A DNA stretch of 64,000 nt, taken from the NCBI RefSeq assembly GCF_026427775.1, contig NZ_CP044532.1, positions 3,782,001 through 3,846,000 on the forward strand. The letters are read 5' to 3'. Made by a program: the position numbers and the translations under genes. The notes below the pieces were generated by a model. The model saw nothing but the letters and a program-made list of their open reading frames with translations, was not told the origin of the DNA and did no database searches. Within the stretch, counting starts at the first letter, position 1. Each line of letters begins with the position of its first letter. Source of the stretch: Arthrobacter sp. CDRTa11. GTDB taxonomy: Bacteria > Actinomycetota > Actinomycetes > Actinomycetales > Micrococcaceae. Of the stretch, positions 26,901 through 41,118 are shown piece by piece.

Positions 26901-28300
26901 ATGGAGCCGCCCGCTGCTGTACCGCCATAACCAAGAAGTCCCGAAGTTATGCCATGGACGGTAAGTGCCATGGTCACCAGCAGCTGACCTCCGAAAGTCA
27001 GCAAAGCGTCCAGGGACCAGCGGCCGTCTTTCCGCGTTGCCTCGCCGGCTACTTCGTTCTCCCCTGCCTGAACCGCTGCCTGATTCGTTGCCTGGTCCGC
27101 CGCGTGAGACCGTGCCGGAAACCAGGCCCCGAGCTGCGCCTGGGCGAGCGCTACAGCCATTGCCTGGACGGCAAGCAGACCGGCGGCAGTCAGCAAGGCA
27201 TCAGAGCCACGCCCGGTCAGATGCCAGACTCCAACGGCAGCGGCGAGGGTCAGGGAGATTCTCGCGGCATAGACATTTGGCAACCGCAGCCGGCCGGGCA
27301 CCGCAGCCATAAGGGCGAAGTACACGCCGCAGAGGGCCATGAGGTTGGCATACCCCGCAGTCCCCAAGAGCAGGGGAACGCAGTTCACAGCCAGGGCCAC
27401 CGCGGGTACCACAAGCGGATGGAGAACCGCCAAGGGCCTGACGTATACCGGTGGAAGCCAGCCTGGGCGTGCCAGCGCCAGAACGGTCAGCAGCACTGCC
27501 ACTGCAACCATGGCCCCGAAGTACCAGGCCAGTGCACCGCCGAGGACACTGACGCCGGACCAGGCCAAGGAGCCGACAAAGGTGAGGGAAAGGTAGACCA
27601 GTACCCGGCTCTCAAGTCTGACTGCCGCCACCACGTACGCCGCGGTCCCGATCAGGGAGGTGATAAGCCAGGCGGTGGGCCCCTGTTGCAGGACGAAGTT
27701 ATACAGCGCCAGCCCTGTCACAGGAATCAGAGCCAAGCCCGTACCTGCAAAGGCTACGGATGCAGGTTTGAGCCGCGCCACCCGCGCATGCAAAACGAAG
27801 CCTGCCACGTAGAACATGGCCGTGACCGTGCAAACGCCCAGGAAACGGAACATGGGCGGAAGGTTGGTTCCGATGAAAAGCGCAGCGGCAGCCACCAGGA
27901 GGAGGCTGGCCACATACAGGGTGATATTGATGTTCTGGCGGTCCCGCCTTTCCCGCCGCGCCTGACGCTCGGCGGGCGTCTCTACCGGAGGCGGCGCGAA
28001 AGCCGGTCCTGGCAATGTGCCAGCCGTACCTGCCTGAGGTTGGAAGGGCAAAGGCTGTGCCGCGACGGCGGGACGAATGGTCTCCTGCCTCACTGCACGC
28101 TGTCCTGGGGATGGCCATGGGACTGCCGCGGGCGACGCAACGGGTTGGGCAGTTGGTTGGGCAATTGGTTGGGCAGTGGCTTGGGCAGCAGTGGGCGGGT
28201 GGAATACCGGCGGGCGGGCGGGGACCTTGGAGGCCATGGCATCCACCCAGCCTTGGAGGTGCCCGGCGCGGTAGCCTGCCTCGTACGATTCGTCCCTCAT
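23993..28300 (-). CDS. Very large polytopic membrane protein of unknown function
   Basis: About 1,435 residues. The N-terminal 120 residues are cytoplasmic and Pro/Ala/Gln-rich, with AQP(I/T/V) repeats, starting MRDESYEAGYRAGHLQGWVD. From ITLYVASLLLVAAAALFIG onwards the rest is almost wholly hydrophobic, alternating helices with short polar turns, enough for roughly 35-45 membrane spans. The C-terminus is a Pro/Gln-rich cytoplasmic tail. I see no catalytic motif, nucleotide-binding site or transporter signature. ATG 28300 is preferred, with AAAGAG upstream; a TTG start 11 codons earlier is possible. The gene follows the tuf terminator and has an 11-bp inverted repeat in its promoter space. 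Similar giant hypothetical membrane proteins exist in actinobacteria; the function is unknown to me. Confidence 0.8.
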   Translation of the reverse strand: MRDESYEAGYRAGHLQGWVDAMASKVPARPPVFHPPTAAQATAQPIAQPTAQPVASPAAVPWPSPGQRAVRQETIRPAVAAQPLPFQPQAGTAGTLPGPAFAPPPVETPAERQARRERRDRQNINITLYVASLLLVAAAALFIGTNLPPMFRFLGVCTVTAMFYVAGFVLHARVARLKPASVAFAGTGLALIPVTGLALYNFVLQQGPTAWLITSLIGTAAYVVAAVRLESRVLVYLSLTFVGSLAWSGVSVLGGALAWYFGAMVAVAVLLTVLALARPGWLPPVYVRPLAVLHPLVVPAVALAVNCVPLLLGTAGYANLMALCGVYFALMAAVPGRLRLPNVYAARISLTLAAAVGVWHLTGRGSDALLTAAGLLAVQAMAVALAQAQLGAWFPARSHAADQATNQAAVQAGENEVAGEATRKDGRWSLDALLTFGGQLLVTMALTVHGITSGLLGYGGTAAGGSIPLWVPMLLALGTSMVLAWRLAGRAEAAPVAALVTAGLAGFVLGAWPLAAMLVLASAFWAVRAIPAVGRLRGTMVLAARAALTLAVPLAVAGLTPDGPARSAAVLFGLLVALVCQQLLTAILQSAGMRTLAPEASFGALAAAGALALGCLALADSVPDTGLAGSGIILQLLAALAIGWLLIPRPVSEPDWKPTVWEAVPLAVSAVAVSLGFLAVSQGSGNAALVLVSGYLFATALRLRLRQHRWAYLWLGRGAATVLALTAFDQLQQAGIVVTVAGEVIRPGSVVIAVLALQLAMPLIAVARRRAPRWILADAGAVLFVQVLACGILALQDPAGVQAVSGAILVALCAAGSAYVLRAEAGAVWIAPVAFGSLLAVTGGELQQVELLLFIFAVFSTVMVVAEPRRAYRGWYFVAARVLTAGLAVLLSYDLTASLTAVSLTFALVLAAQHVVRWFMRKRLAEVPFQQAAVWITLAGQALLPLAYVIQAGPARALTQDDGGRWLVLLELSLLLVSALGARVLFVARGSLYFGVYAALFGVLSLGPLFSFGGRLPASPVLDHTGTAVVLLVVALLATGAGVASRRQNVKLRGAEHWLWLCTAGSFTLSGLAVSTVAADWLPGIALLVLAAVCFTASHLEGYPVFYPPAAAAGLGGAVLLATAAFQGTSGVWGAFVPWLAGAGTAAAASYLVRLYRNEQLREDPVRRWSLTGTALLGLCLIAAAGLPVDATSWASAAVLAAAVGICYYEAPSRARRLTAEVGALVVTAALQRAAIFGLDVQSGDNYRVSAGMPNAFWATQWYVLLASGLGALRYGTGQRTAGRMLVAAGAGLLSLSGLGVIFGGTSGQQLWALVLLAVLLMVGLGLGERLFVWWGAAGVAVCILWAMRHYTFALLALIAVGLIAFAVWRLNRGTVAGPAEAVPSSSDIAGVRPEQMAPDQTGPRPSAPMQPEPQQPEPQQSPPRLPDGGPFSRP

Positions 28301-28330
28301 GGGTCTCTTTCCCGGTGCAGGCGCTAAGCG

Positions 28331-28357
28331 CAATTAATCCAATGAGTGGATTAATTG
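28331..28357. promoter_or_regulatory. Inverted repeat operator candidate upstream of the giant membrane protein gene
   Basis: CAATTAATCCA-ATGAG-TGGATTAATTG is a perfect 11-bp inverted repeat, strikingly AT-rich for this genome. Only about 65 bases lie between the tuf terminator and the gene start, so it must overlap the promoter. On the minus strand TTGCTA (28358-28363) and GATTAA (28334-28339) are 18 bases apart. A dimeric repressor site of MarR/TetR type is plausible. Confidence 0.5.
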
Positions 28358-28364
28358 TAGCAAA

Positions 28365-28398
28365 GAACAGCCCCGCTGCACCAGCAGCGGGGCTGTTC
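28365..28398 (-). terminator. Intrinsic terminator after tuf
   Basis: A perfect 15-bp stem (GAACAGCCCCGCTGC) with a 4-base loop lies 65 bases past the tuf stop, and a T-rich stretch follows on the minus strand. It ends the str operon. Confidence 0.88.
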
Positions 28399-28462
28399 CT
28401 TACCTCAGGTCAGCCGTTACACGGCAAACCTGACGGAGATCTAAACGCAGATCAGCAAGTGA

Positions 28463-29653
28463 CTACTTGATGATCTTGGTAACGCGTCCTGAACCAACCG
28501 TGCGGCCGCCTTCGCGGATAGCGAAGCCGAGGCCCTCTTCCATGGCGATGGGCTGGATGAGCGCAACGGTCATCTCAGTGTTGTCGCCAGGCATAACCAT
28601 TTCCGTGCCTTCCGGCAGGGTGATAACGCCGGTTACGTCCGTGGTGCGGAAGTAGAACTGCGGGCGGTAGTTGGAGTAGAACGGGTTGTGACGTCCGCCT
28701 TCGTCCTTGGAGAGGATGTAGACGTTAGCCTCGAAGTCGGTGTGCGGGGTAATGGAACCCGGCTTGACGACAACCTGGCCACGCTCTACGTCATCACGCT
28801 TGAGACCGCGGAGCAGGAGGCCACAGTTCTCGCCGGCCCATGCTTCGTCGAGCTGCTTGTGGAACATCTCGATACCGGTAACCGTAGTCTTCTGGACCGG
28901 GCGGATGCCGACGATCTCGACCTCGGAGTTGATGGCGAGGGTTCCACGCTCGGCGCGGCCCGTTACAACGGTGCCACGGCCGGTGATGGTGAAGACATCT
29001 TCGATCGGCATCAGGAAGGGCTTGTCGCGGTCACGAACGGGGTCCGGAACCGAGTTGTCGACAGCTTCCATCAGGTCCTCAACGGACTTGACCCAAACGG
29101 GGTCGCCTTCGAGTGCCTTCAGGCCGGAAACGCGAACAACCGGAGCGTCGTCGCCATCGAAGCCCTGTGCGCTGAGCAGCTCACGAACTTCCATTTCAAC
29201 GAGGTCCAGGAGCTCTTCGTCGTCAACCATGTCCGACTTGTTCAGAGCAACCAGCAGGTAGGGAACACCAACCTGGCGGGCGAGCAGAACGTGCTCGCGG
29301 GTCTGAGCCATCGGGCCGTCAGTGGCGGCAACCACGAGGATTGCACCGTCCATCTGTGCAGCACCGGTGATCATGTTCTTGATGTAGTCAGCGTGACCCG
29401 GAGCGTCTACGTGTGCGTAGTGGCGCTTTTCGGTCTGGTACTCAACGTGGGAGATGTTGATGGTAATGCCGCGCTGACGCTCTTCGGGAGCAGAGTCAAT
29501 AGACGCGAAGTCGCGCTGCTCGTTGAGAGTCGGGTACTTGTCGTACAGCACCTTGGAAATGGCGGCCGTCAACGTCGTCTTACCGTGGTCAACGTGACCA
29601 ATGGTGCCGATGTTAACGTGCGGCTTAGTCCGCTCGAACTTTGCCTTTGCCAC
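28463..29653 (-). CDS. tuf: Elongation factor Tu
   Basis: A GTPase that delivers aminoacyl-tRNA to the ribosome. The 396-residue product starts [20 protein letters not shown], with G1 GHVDHGKT, G2 RGITI, G3 DAPGH and G4 NKSD (NKCD in E. coli). The C-terminal [12 protein letters not shown] is intact. The start is GTG 29653 with AGGAGG nine bases upstream. A 264-base gap with a hairpin separates it from fusA, so it may have an additional promoter. Confidence 0.98.
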   Translation of the reverse strand: MAKAKFERTKPHVNIGTIGHVDHGKTTLTAAISKVLYDKYPTLNEQRDFASIDSAPEERQRGITINISHVEYQTEKRHYAHVDAPGHADYIKNMITGAAQMDGAILVVAATDGPMAQTREHVLLARQVGVPYLLVALNKSDMVDDEELLDLVEMEVRELLSAQGFDGDDAPVVRVSGLKALEGDPVWVKSVEDLMEAVDNSVPDPVRDRDKPFLMPIEDVFTITGRGTVVTGRAERGTLAINSEVEIVGIRPVQKTTVTGIEMFHKQLDEAWAGENCGLLLRGLKRDDVERGQVVVKPGSITPHTDFEANVYILSKDEGGRHNPFYSNYRPQFYFRTTDVTGVITLPEGTEMVMPGDNTEMTVALIQPIAMEEGLGFAIREGGRTVGSGRVTKIIK

Positions 29654-29794
29654 AGGTTCCTCCTAGAACGTTTTCAAAAGACTTACCCTTCGGCCGCGCT
29701 TGTCGCGGCAGAAACTCTGGCAAGTCTACTTGGGGGGCTTTGGATTGGTGAAATTGCAGATTCAGGAACTAATACTAGCCCCTAGAGCCTGTTC

Positions 29795-29856
29795 GTGCAG
29801 ACGGCCGGAGCCCGGCTTGACCGGACTGCATCCAACCGGGATCCGGCCATCTGCAC
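29795..29856 (-). terminator. Long hairpin between fusA and tuf
   Basis: GTGCAGACGGCCGGA pairs with TCCGGCCATCTGCAC (one mismatch) around a 32-base loop that has some internal pairing. No T-run follows on the minus strand. It may reduce read-through or serve as an RNA processing site. Confidence 0.4.
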
Positions 29857-29917
29857 CAGGCGTGCTTCCATCAGTCGGAAGCGCACCCGAGTTTGTTCGC
29901 AGCAAAAGTCCTAAGGA

Positions 29918-32032
29918 CTATTCGCCACGGTTCTTCTGGATGATCTCGTCGGCAACTGCCTTCGGGACCTCGGCGTAGCTGCTGAAGGTCATGGAGAAAA
30001 CAGCACGGCCCTGGGTCTTGGAGCGCAGGTCACCGATGTAGCCGAACATGCCGGACAGCGGGACGTGCGCACGGATGACCTTGACACCCTGTGCATCTTC
30101 CATGGACTGCATCTGGCCACGGCGGGAGTTGAGGTCACCGATAACTTCACCCATGTATTCCTCAGGGGTGCGGACCTCGACATCCATCAGCGGTTCGAGC
30201 AGGACAGGGTTCGCCTTGCGTGCGGCTTCCTTGAAAGCCATACGCCCGGCGATCTTGAATGCCATTTCCGAGGAGTCAACATCGTGGTACGCGCCGTCAA
30301 TCAGCGTGGCCTTGATGCCAACAACCGGGTAGCCGGCCAGGACGCCGTCGTTCAATGCATCCTGGATACCAGCGTCAACGGACGGGATGTATTCGCGCGG
30401 AATACGGCCACCGGTGACCTTGTTTTCGAACTCGTAGAGCTCGCCGTCCGCGGTGTCCAGGGGAGCAATAGCGATCTGGATCTTTGCGAACTGGCCGGAA
30501 CCACCGGTCTGCTTCTTGTGCGTGTAGTCGTGACGCTCTACAGTGCGCTTGATGGTTTCGCGGTAAGCCACCTGCGGCTTGCCGACGTTTGCCTCGACCT
30601 TGAATTCGCGGCGCATGCGGTCCACCAGGATGTCCAGGTGGAGCTCGCCCATGCCGGCGATGATGGTCTGTCCGGTGTCTTCGTCGAGGGAGACCTGGAA
30701 GGTCGGGTCCTCGGCGGAGAGCTTCTGGATGGCCGTGGAGAGCTTCTCCTGGTCACCCTTGGTGTTCGGTTCGATGGCAACGAAGATCACGGGCTCCGGG
30801 AAGCTCATGGACTCGAGGACGATCTGGTTGGAGGAATCGCACAGGGTGTCACCCGTGGTGGTGTCCTTGAGCCCGATCGCTGCGTAGATGTGGCCGGCGG
30901 TAGCGCCCTCAACGGGCATTTCCTTGTTGGCGTGCATCTGGAACAGCTTGCCGATGCGCTCCTTCTTGCCCTTGGTGGAGTTGACCACCTGGGCGCCCGC
31001 TTCAATGTGACCGGAGTACACGCGGATGAAGGTGAGCTGGCCGAAGAACGGGTGTGCAGCGATCTTGAACGCGAGAGCCGAGAACGGCTCGTCGGAAGAC
31101 GGCTTGCGCGTCAGTTCCTTCTCTTCGTCGCGGGGATCGTGACCGATCATCGGCGGGACGTCGAGCGGGTTCGGCAGGTAGTCAATAACCGCATCCAGCA
31201 TCGGCTGAACGCCGCGGTTCTTGAAGGCAGAGCCACAGAAGACCGGGTAGAGCTCGGAGTTGATGGTCATCTTGCGGATGCCAGCCTTGAGCTCATCGAT
31301 GCTCAGCTCTTCGCCCTCAAGGTACTTCTCCATGAGGTCCTCGGTAGCCTCGGCAACAGTCTCAACGAGTGTTGCGCGGTACTCCTCGGCCTTCTCGCGA
31401 AGGTCCGCCGGGATCTCCTGGATTTCGTACTTGGCACCCATGGTGACGTCACCCTTGGAGTCGCCAGGCCATACGAGCGCACGCATGTAGAGCAGGTCGA
31501 CGACGCCGATAAAGTCGTTCTCCGCACCGATGGGCAGCTGCATAACGAGCGGCTTGGCGCCCAGGCGGCTGATGATGGTGTCTACGGTGAAGTAGAAATC
31601 AGCACCCAGCTTGTCCATCTTGTTGACGAAGCAGATGCGGGGGACGTTGTACTTGTCAGCCTGACGCCAAACGGTCTCGGACTGCGGCTCAACGCCTTCC
31701 TTGCCATCGAAAACAGCGACAGCGCCGTCGAGGACGCGCAGGGAGCGCTCAACCTCAACGGTGAAGTCAACGTGGCCGGGGGTGTCGATGATGTTGATCT
31801 GGTTGTTTTCCCAGAAGCAGGTCACGGCGGCAGACGTGATGGTGATGCCGCGTTCCTTTTCCTGTTCCATCCAGTCGGTGGTCGAAGCGCCGTCGTGCGT
31901 TTCGCCAATCTTGTGGTTCACACCTGTGTAGAACAGAATGCGCTCGGTGGTGGTGGTCTTGCCGGCATCAATGTGGGCCATGATGCCGATGTTGCGGACC
32001 TTACTAAGGTCGGTAAGCACGTCCTGTGCCAC
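29918..32032 (-). CDS. fusA: Elongation factor G
   Basis: A translocase GTPase. The 704-residue product starts at GTG 32032 ([20 protein letters not shown]) with AGGGAG upstream; the frame remains open nine codons further but that part is not conserved. G motifs are [26 protein letters not shown] and NKMDKLG. Domain IV/V segments ([33 protein letters not shown]) are intact. Length is standard. Confidence 0.98.
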   Translation of the reverse strand: MAQDVLTDLSKVRNIGIMAHIDAGKTTTTERILFYTGVNHKIGETHDGASTTDWMEQEKERGITITSAAVTCFWENNQINIIDTPGHVDFTVEVERSLRVLDGAVAVFDGKEGVEPQSETVWRQADKYNVPRICFVNKMDKLGADFYFTVDTIISRLGAKPLVMQLPIGAENDFIGVVDLLYMRALVWPGDSKGDVTMGAKYEIQEIPADLREKAEEYRATLVETVAEATEDLMEKYLEGEELSIDELKAGIRKMTINSELYPVFCGSAFKNRGVQPMLDAVIDYLPNPLDVPPMIGHDPRDEEKELTRKPSSDEPFSALAFKIAAHPFFGQLTFIRVYSGHIEAGAQVVNSTKGKKERIGKLFQMHANKEMPVEGATAGHIYAAIGLKDTTTGDTLCDSSNQIVLESMSFPEPVIFVAIEPNTKGDQEKLSTAIQKLSAEDPTFQVSLDEDTGQTIIAGMGELHLDILVDRMRREFKVEANVGKPQVAYRETIKRTVERHDYTHKKQTGGSGQFAKIQIAIAPLDTADGELYEFENKVTGGRIPREYIPSVDAGIQDALNDGVLAGYPVVGIKATLIDGAYHDVDSSEMAFKIAGRMAFKEAARKANPVLLEPLMDVEVRTPEEYMGEVIGDLNSRRGQMQSMEDAQGVKVIRAHVPLSGMFGYIGDLRSKTQGRAVFSMTFSSYAEVPKAVADEIIQKNRGE

Positions 32033-32101
32033 GGTGTCTCCCTTTCGGATGGACTGCACGTTCGCCGCCGGCTCGTCTGAGCCGGCGGCGTCCGGGAAGT
32101 A

Positions 32102-32572
32102 TTACCAGCGGTAGTGTGCGAAGGCCTTGTTGGACTCGGCCATCTTGTGGGTATCTTCGCGACGCTTCACAGCGGCTCCGAGACCGTTGGAGGCATCCAG
32201 GATTTCGTTCTGGAGGCGCTCGGTCATGGTCTTCTCGCGGCGGGCCTTGGAGTAGCCAACGAGCCAGCGCAGTGCGAGGGCGGTGGAGCGGCCCGGCTTG
32301 ACCTCAACCGGAACCTGGTAGGTTGCGCCACCGACACGGCGGGAGCGGACCTCGAGGGAAGGCTTGACGTTCTCCATGGCCTTCTTGAGGGCTGCAACGG
32401 GATCGCCGCCGGACTTGGCGCGGGCGCCTTCGAGTGCACCGTAAACGATACGCTCGGCGGTGGACTTCTTGCCGTCAACCAGCACCTTGTTGATGAGCTG
32501 GGTGACCAGCGGGGAGCCGTAAACGGGATCTAGTACGAGCGGCCGCTTGGGGGCCGGACCCTTGCGAGGCAT
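32102..32572 (-). CDS. rpsG: 30S ribosomal protein S7
   Basis: The organiser of the 30S head. The 156-residue product begins [20 protein letters not shown] and contains [40 protein letters not shown] and KAFAHYRW at the end. It lies between rpsL (one-base gap) and fusA. Confidence 0.98.
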   Translation of the reverse strand: MPRKGPAPKRPLVLDPVYGSPLVTQLINKVLVDGKKSTAERIVYGALEGARAKSGGDPVAALKKAMENVKPSLEVRSRRVGGATYQVPVEVKPGRSTALALRWLVGYSKARREKTMTERLQNEILDASNGLGAAVKRREDTHKMAESNKAFAHYRW

Positions 32573-32573
32573 A

Positions 32574-32948
32574 TTACTTCTTCTCCATCTTTGCGCCGTA
32601 GCGGCTGCGGGCCTGCTTACGGTTCTTTACACCCTGGGTATCAAGGGCGCCACGGACGATCTTGTAGCGGACACCCGGAAGGTCCTTCACGCGGCCACCG
32701 CGAACGAGCACAATGGAGTGCTCCTGCAGGTTGTGGCCTACACCGGGGATGTAAGCGGTGACTTCAACGCCACCGTTGAGGCGCACACGGGCCACCTTAC
32801 GGAGAGCCGAGTTCGGCTTCTTCGGGGTGGTGGTGTAAACGCGGGTGCAGACACCGCGGCGCATCGGGCTGCCGTTAAGCGCGGGAGCCTTGGTCTTCTT
32901 GACCTTAGGCGTGCGGCCCTTGCGGACCAGCTGGTTAATCGTAGGCAC
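32574..32948 (-). CDS. rpsL: 30S ribosomal protein S12
   Basis: S12 lies at the decoding centre. The 124-residue product starts [20 protein letters not shown]. Both lysines that mutate in streptomycin resistance are wild type: [13 protein letters not shown] and [14 protein letters not shown], predicting susceptibility at this locus. First gene of the str operon; rpoC lies upstream across a 470-base gap. Confidence 0.98.
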   Translation of the reverse strand: MPTINQLVRKGRTPKVKKTKAPALNGSPMRRGVCTRVYTTTPKKPNSALRKVARVRLNGGVEVTAYIPGVGHNLQEHSIVLVRGGRVKDLPGVRYKIVRGALDTQGVKNRKQARSRYGAKMEKK

Positions 32949-33273
32949 TCTCGTGTTCTCCGTTTTATCCGGAGTGACCGCTTCCGGCCACTCTCCTGTT
33001 GCGTTGCCCCGCCGCCCTGGCTTTGAAGAATTCTCCAGAGCAGCTGAGGCGAAGCCTTAATAGTCGGATCCATCCCCAGGGCGACCGGACTCGCGTCTCA
33101 AAGTTCCCTAGGCATGCAAAAATGTGGCATACGTTGCACAAGAACCCTGCAAACCGGAAACGTCGCTCTGGTTCAGCCTTTCAGCTGCAACCGGCGCACT
33201 CATCCACTGCCACAATAACAATTGGTAACAAGTCTAGCATGGACCCTCTCCATGCCTTAATCGGCGTCCCACT

Positions 33274-33341
33274 CCCCAAGTAACTGGCAGTTGACGTCGT
33301 GAAACGGGCGAATGAGGACATCAACTGCGAGTCACTTGGGG
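33274..33341. repeat. Intergenic palindrome, CCCAACT family (copy 2)
   Basis: A 21-bp inverted repeat with two mismatches (left 33274-33294, right 33321-33341) has outer CCCCAAGT/ACTTGGGG ends and an inner CAGTTGACGTCGTGAAAC. The ends and the TTGACGTCGTG core resemble the palindrome at 43094-43176. Confidence 0.7.
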
Positions 33342-33348
33342 TAAGCGG

Positions 33349-33396
33349 AAGGCCCCGCCTCCCGGCTCTTACTCGAGCGTGGGGAGGCGGGGCCTT
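33349..33396 (-). terminator. Intrinsic terminator after rpoC
   Basis: A perfect 15-bp stem (AAGGCCCCGCCTCCC) around an 18-base loop lies 23 bases past the rpoC stop. It ends the rpoBC unit. Confidence 0.85.
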
Positions 33397-33418
33397 TCAG
33401 CAATTCAGCAGGGCTTCC

Positions 33419-37318
<3,900 letters not shown>

Positions 37319-37380
37319 ATGGTCCCTGTTCTCTCTTGTTCTCTAAATTCTGAAGTCTTGGGTGCGGGGAGGAGGGAGCC

Positions 37381-37421
37381 CCGGAGCAAGGCAGCGCGGC
37401 GGGCCGGCTGCCTTGCTCCGG
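37381..37421 (-). terminator. Hairpin between rpoB and rpoC
   Basis: A perfect 15-bp stem (CCGGAGCAAGGCAGC and its complement) with an 11-base loop lies 7 bases past the rpoB stop. No T-run follows, so an RNA processing or partial-termination role is more likely than full termination between two subunit genes. Confidence 0.5.
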
Positions 37422-37427
37422 AGGACT

Positions 37428-40400
37428 CTAAACCTCTTCTACGGAACTGGGCTCTGCACGAGACAGATCGATGCCCAGTTCTTCCGCAGCCGTGAAGACT
37501 GCGTCATCAGAGTCACGCATTTCAATTGTGGTTCCGTCCGTGGAAAGTACTTCCACGTTCAGGCACAGCGACTGCATTTCCTTGATCAAGACCTTGAAGG
37601 ACTCAGGAACGCCCGGCTCGGGGATGTTCTCGCCCTTGACGATTGCTTCGTAGACCTTCACACGACCATGGATGTCATCGGACTTGATCGTGAGGAGCTC
37701 CTGGAGCGTGTAGGCGGCGCCGTAAGCTTCGAGCGCCCACACTTCCATTTCACCGAAGCGCTGGCCACCGAACTGTGCCTTACCACCCAGCGGCTGCTGG
37801 GTAATCATGGAGTACGGGCCGGTGGAGCGGGCGTGGATCTTGTCGTCCACCAGGTGGTGGAGCTTCAGGATGTACATGTAGCCGACCGAGATCGGATCCG
37901 GGAACGGCTCGCCGGAGCGGCCGTCGAACAGGCGGGTCTTGCCTGAGGAGTTGATCAGGCGGTCACCGTCGCGGGTCACGTTGGTGGAGTCCAGCAGGCC
38001 AGTGATTTCTTCTTCACGGGCGCCGTCGAACACCGGCGTTGCAACAGTGGTCTGGCCACTCTCGCGCGGCAGGTTCGGCAGCTGCTTGACCCACTCGGGC
38101 TCGCCTTCGATCTTCCAACCGGTCTTGGCAACCCAGCCGAGGTGCGTTTCCAGCACCTGGCCGACGTTCATACGGCCCGGAACACCCAGCGGGTTCAGGA
38201 CAATGTCAACGGGGGTACCGTCGGCAAGGAAGGGCATGTCCTCGATCGGCAGGATCTTGGAGATAACACCCTTGTTGCCGTGGCGGCCGGCGAGCTTGTC
38301 GCCGTCGGTGATCTTGCGCTTGGCGGCCACGTACACGCGGACCAGCTGGTTGACGCCCGGGGGCAGTTCGTCGTCGTTGTCGCGGTCAAAGACCCGGACG
38401 CCGATGACAGTGCCGGACTCGCCGTGCGGAACCTTCAGCGAGGTGTCACGCACTTCGCGGGACTTCTCACCGAAGATGGCGCGCAGCAGGCGCTCTTCCG
38501 GGGTCAGCTCGGTTTCACCCTTAGGGGTGACCTTTCCGACCAGGATGTCGCCGGCTTCAACCTCAGCACCGATGTGGATGATGCCGCGCTCGTCCAGGCC
38601 TGCAAGGACTTCCTCGGACACGTTGGGGATGTCACGGGTGATTTCCTCGGCACCAAGCTTGGTGTCGCGGGCATCGATCTCGTGCTCCTCGATGTGGATG
38701 GAGGAAAGGACGTCCTCGGCAACGATGCGCTGCGAGAGGATGATGGCGTCCTCGAAGTTGTGGCCTTCCCATGACATGAATGCCACGAGCAGGTTCTTAC
38801 CGAGGGCGAGTTCACCCTGGTCCGTTGCCGGGCCGTCAGCGATGATGCCGCCGACCTCAAGGCGCTGGCCTTCGCTCACCAGTACGCGGTGGTTGTAGCA
38901 GTTGCCCTGGTTGGAACGGGCGAACTTGTTGATGCGGTAGTTGGTTTCCGTGCCGTCATCGTTGAGCATGATGACCAGCTCAGCGGAGACCTCGGTAACC
39001 ACACCCGGCTTCTTCGCGATGACAACGTCACCGGCGTCGACGGCGGCTGCGCGCTCCATGCCGGTGCCCACGAACGGAGCCTCGGAACGGACCAGCGGCA
39101 CGGCCTGGCGCTGCATGTTGGCACCCATGAGTGCGCGGTTTGCATCGTCATGCTCAAGGAACGGGATCAGGGCGGTAGCCACGGACACCATCTGGCGCGG
39201 GGAAACGTCCATGAACTCGACGTCGGCGGCGGGAACCAGAACGGGCTCGCCTCCACCACCACGGGCACGAACCAGGACGGTCTCTTCGGCGAACTTCTTG
39301 TTCTCGTCCAGCGGAGCGTTGGCCTGTGCGATCAGGACCTCTGCTTCGTCGTCGGCCGTGAGGTACTGGACCTCGTCAGAGACAACACCCTCGGAGACGA
39401 GGCGGTACGGCGTCTCGATGAAGCCGAAGGGGTTGATGCGTCCGTAGGATGCCAGCGAACCAATCAGACCAATGTTGGGGCCTTCAGGGGTTTCGATGGG
39501 GCACATACGTCCGTAGTGGGACGGGTGAACGTCTCGAACTTCCATGCCTGCGCGGTCACGGGACAGACCACCCGGGCCAAGCGCGGACAGACGGCGCTTG
39601 TGGGTCAGACCCGACAGCGGGTTGTTCTGGTCCATGAACTGTGACAGCTGGGACGTTCCGAAGAACTCCTTGATCGCTGCAACCACGGGGCGGATGTTGA
39701 TCAGGGTCTGCGGCGTGATGGCCTCGACGTCCTGGGTGGTCATACGCTCGCGGACAACGCGCTCCATACGGGACAGGCCGGTGCGGACCTGGTTCTCGAT
39801 GAGCTCGCCGACGGCGCGGATGCGGCGGTTGCCGAAGTGGTCGATGTCATCGATCTCGACACGCAGCTCGTGGTCCTGGCCGTCGCGCTTACCCGTGAGG
39901 GTCTTCTCGCCGGCGTGCAGGGCAACCAGGAACTTGATCATGGCGACGATGTCTTCAACGTGCAGGACCGAGGCTTCCTTGTCACCAAGGGAGCGGTCGA
40001 TGCCAAGCTTGCGGTTGATCTTGTAACGGCCAACCTTGGCCAGATCGTAGCGCTTGGAGTTGAAGTACAGGTTGTCCAGCAGGGACTGGGCAGCCTCGAC
40101 TGTGGGCGGCTCGCCCGGTCGCAGCTTCCGGTAGATGTCCAGCAAGGCGTCTTCGCGGGTCTCGGTAGCGTCCTTCTCCAGCGTTGCGCGCATGGAGTCG
40201 TACTGGCCGAACTCTTCCAGGATCTGGCCTTCGGTCCAGCCGAGGGCCTTCAGCAGTACCGTGACGGACTGCTTGCGCTTGCGGTCGAGGCGAACGCCGA
40301 CCTGGTCGCGCTTGTCGATTTCAAGTTCAAACCATGCACCGCGGGACGGGATGATCTTGGCGGTGAAGATGTCCTTGTCGCTGGTCTTGTCAGCGGTGCG

Positions 40401-40937
40401 CTCGAAATAGGCGCCCGGTGAACGGACCAGCTGGGAGACGACAACACGCTCGGTGCCGTTGACGACGAAGGTGCCCTTCTCGGTCATCAGCGGGAAGTCG
40501 CCCATGAACACGGTCTGCTGCTTGATTTCGCCCGTGTTGTTGTTCATGAACTCGGCCTTGACGTACAGCGGAGCCGAGTACGTTGCGTCCCGGTCCTTGC
40601 ACTCGGCCATGGTGTACTTCGGGTCAGCGAACTCCGGATCGGAGAAGCTCAGGGACATGGTGCCCTGGAAGTCCTCGATCGGGGAGATCTCTTCGAAGAT
40701 GTCCGACAGTCCGGACGTGGTGGCGACGCTGAGATCGTTTTCTTCGACGGCCTTCGCTACGCGTGCCTGCCAGCGTTCGTTTCCGACGAGCCAGTCGAAG
40801 CTGTCCGTCTGCAGGGCAAGAAGATTCGGAACGTCAAGAGGTTCGTGAATCTTTGCGAATGAGAGCCGGCGAGTGGCACCATCAGTGCTGTCGGCGGTGT
40901 TAGCGGTTTGGTTATTAGAGGTGCTCGAGGCGACCAA
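37428..40937 (-). CDS. rpoB: DNA-directed RNA polymerase subunit beta
   Basis: About 1,169 residues. The rifampicin-binding region reads [20 protein letters not shown], then [19 protein letters not shown], with Asp, His and Ser at the classic resistance positions unchanged, so wild type. Downstream motifs include [20 protein letters not shown] and [20 protein letters not shown]. The start is probably TTG 40937 ([10 protein letters not shown] follows), with GGAAGGA six bases upstream; GTG 40952 is the alternative. Two CCGCTATATGA motifs lie upstream. rplJ-rplL normally precede rpoB directly but here are separated by two plus-strand genes. Confidence 0.98.
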   Translation of the reverse strand: MVASSTSNNQTANTADSTDGATRRLSFAKIHEPLDVPNLLALQTDSFDWLVGNERWQARVAKAVEENDLSVATTSGLSDIFEEISPIEDFQGTMSLSFSDPEFADPKYTMAECKDRDATYSAPLYVKAEFMNNNTGEIKQQTVFMGDFPLMTEKGTFVVNGTERVVVSQLVRSPGAYFERTADKTSDKDIFTAKIIPSRGAWFELEIDKRDQVGVRLDRKRKQSVTVLLKALGWTEGQILEEFGQYDSMRATLEKDATETREDALLDIYRKLRPGEPPTVEAAQSLLDNLYFNSKRYDLAKVGRYKINRKLGIDRSLGDKEASVLHVEDIVAMIKFLVALHAGEKTLTGKRDGQDHELRVEIDDIDHFGNRRIRAVGELIENQVRTGLSRMERVVRERMTTQDVEAITPQTLINIRPVVAAIKEFFGTSQLSQFMDQNNPLSGLTHKRRLSALGPGGLSRDRAGMEVRDVHPSHYGRMCPIETPEGPNIGLIGSLASYGRINPFGFIETPYRLVSEGVVSDEVQYLTADDEAEVLIAQANAPLDENKKFAEETVLVRARGGGGEPVLVPAADVEFMDVSPRQMVSVATALIPFLEHDDANRALMGANMQRQAVPLVRSEAPFVGTGMERAAAVDAGDVVIAKKPGVVTEVSAELVIMLNDDGTETNYRINKFARSNQGNCYNHRVLVSEGQRLEVGGIIADGPATDQGELALGKNLLVAFMSWEGHNFEDAIILSQRIVAEDVLSSIHIEEHEIDARDTKLGAEEITRDIPNVSEEVLAGLDERGIIHIGAEVEAGDILVGKVTPKGETELTPEERLLRAIFGEKSREVRDTSLKVPHGESGTVIGVRVFDRDNDDELPPGVNQLVRVYVAAKRKITDGDKLAGRHGNKGVISKILPIEDMPFLADGTPVDIVLNPLGVPGRMNVGQVLETHLGWVAKTGWKIEGEPEWVKQLPNLPRESGQTTVATPVFDGAREEEITGLLDSTNVTRDGDRLINSSGKTRLFDGRSGEPFPDPISVGYMYILKLHHLVDDKIHARSTGPYSMITQQPLGGKAQFGGQRFGEMEVWALEAYGAAYTLQELLTIKSDDIHGRVKVYEAIVKGENIPEPGVPESFKVLIKEMQSLCLNVEVLSTDGTTIEMRDSDDAVFTAAEELGIDLSRAEPSSVEEV

Positions 40938-41025
40938 GAGGGATCCTTCCACAGACCTTCAGGCGTTTTCAGATCTCCCCCGCTGTGCACCCTGCAGAAT
41001 GACTCCGCAGTGCTACCATCCGGTT

Positions 41026-41037
41026 CCGCTATATGAC
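41026..41037 (-). promoter_or_regulatory. CCGCTATATGAC motif upstream of rpoB (proximal)
   Basis: Identical over 12 bases to the motif upstream of rpoA at 247-258. It lies about 90 bases before the proposed rpoB start. It may be a -10 region (TATAGC on the minus strand) or a regulator site. Confidence 0.4.
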
Positions 41038-41107
41038 CCGGGGCCCGCGCTGCCATAGTGTGACGTTGTTGACGGCACGTTGATGGTCAGCTGCCAGGCA
41101 AAGCCCA

Positions 41108-41118
41108 CCGCTATATGA
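41108..41118 (-). promoter_or_regulatory. CCGCTATATGA motif upstream of rpoB (distal)
   Basis: Matches the proximal rpoB and rpoA motifs over 11 bases, 82 bases further upstream. A second promoter or tandem regulator site is possible. Confidence 0.35.

Larger units (their letters stand above)
32949..33418. other. Intergenic region between rpoC and rpsL
   Basis: This 470-base stretch has no supported gene. It holds the rpoC terminator (33349-33396), a palindromic repeat (33274-33341) and, from about 33235 down to 32949, an AT-richer leader that should contain the rpsL promoter. I could not choose a confident -35/-10 pair. Confidence 0.6.

Noticed and set aside
30065..32080. A 671-codon open frame antisense to fusA
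   Set aside because: Mirror frame of a highly biased gene; no ribosome-binding site or protein family.
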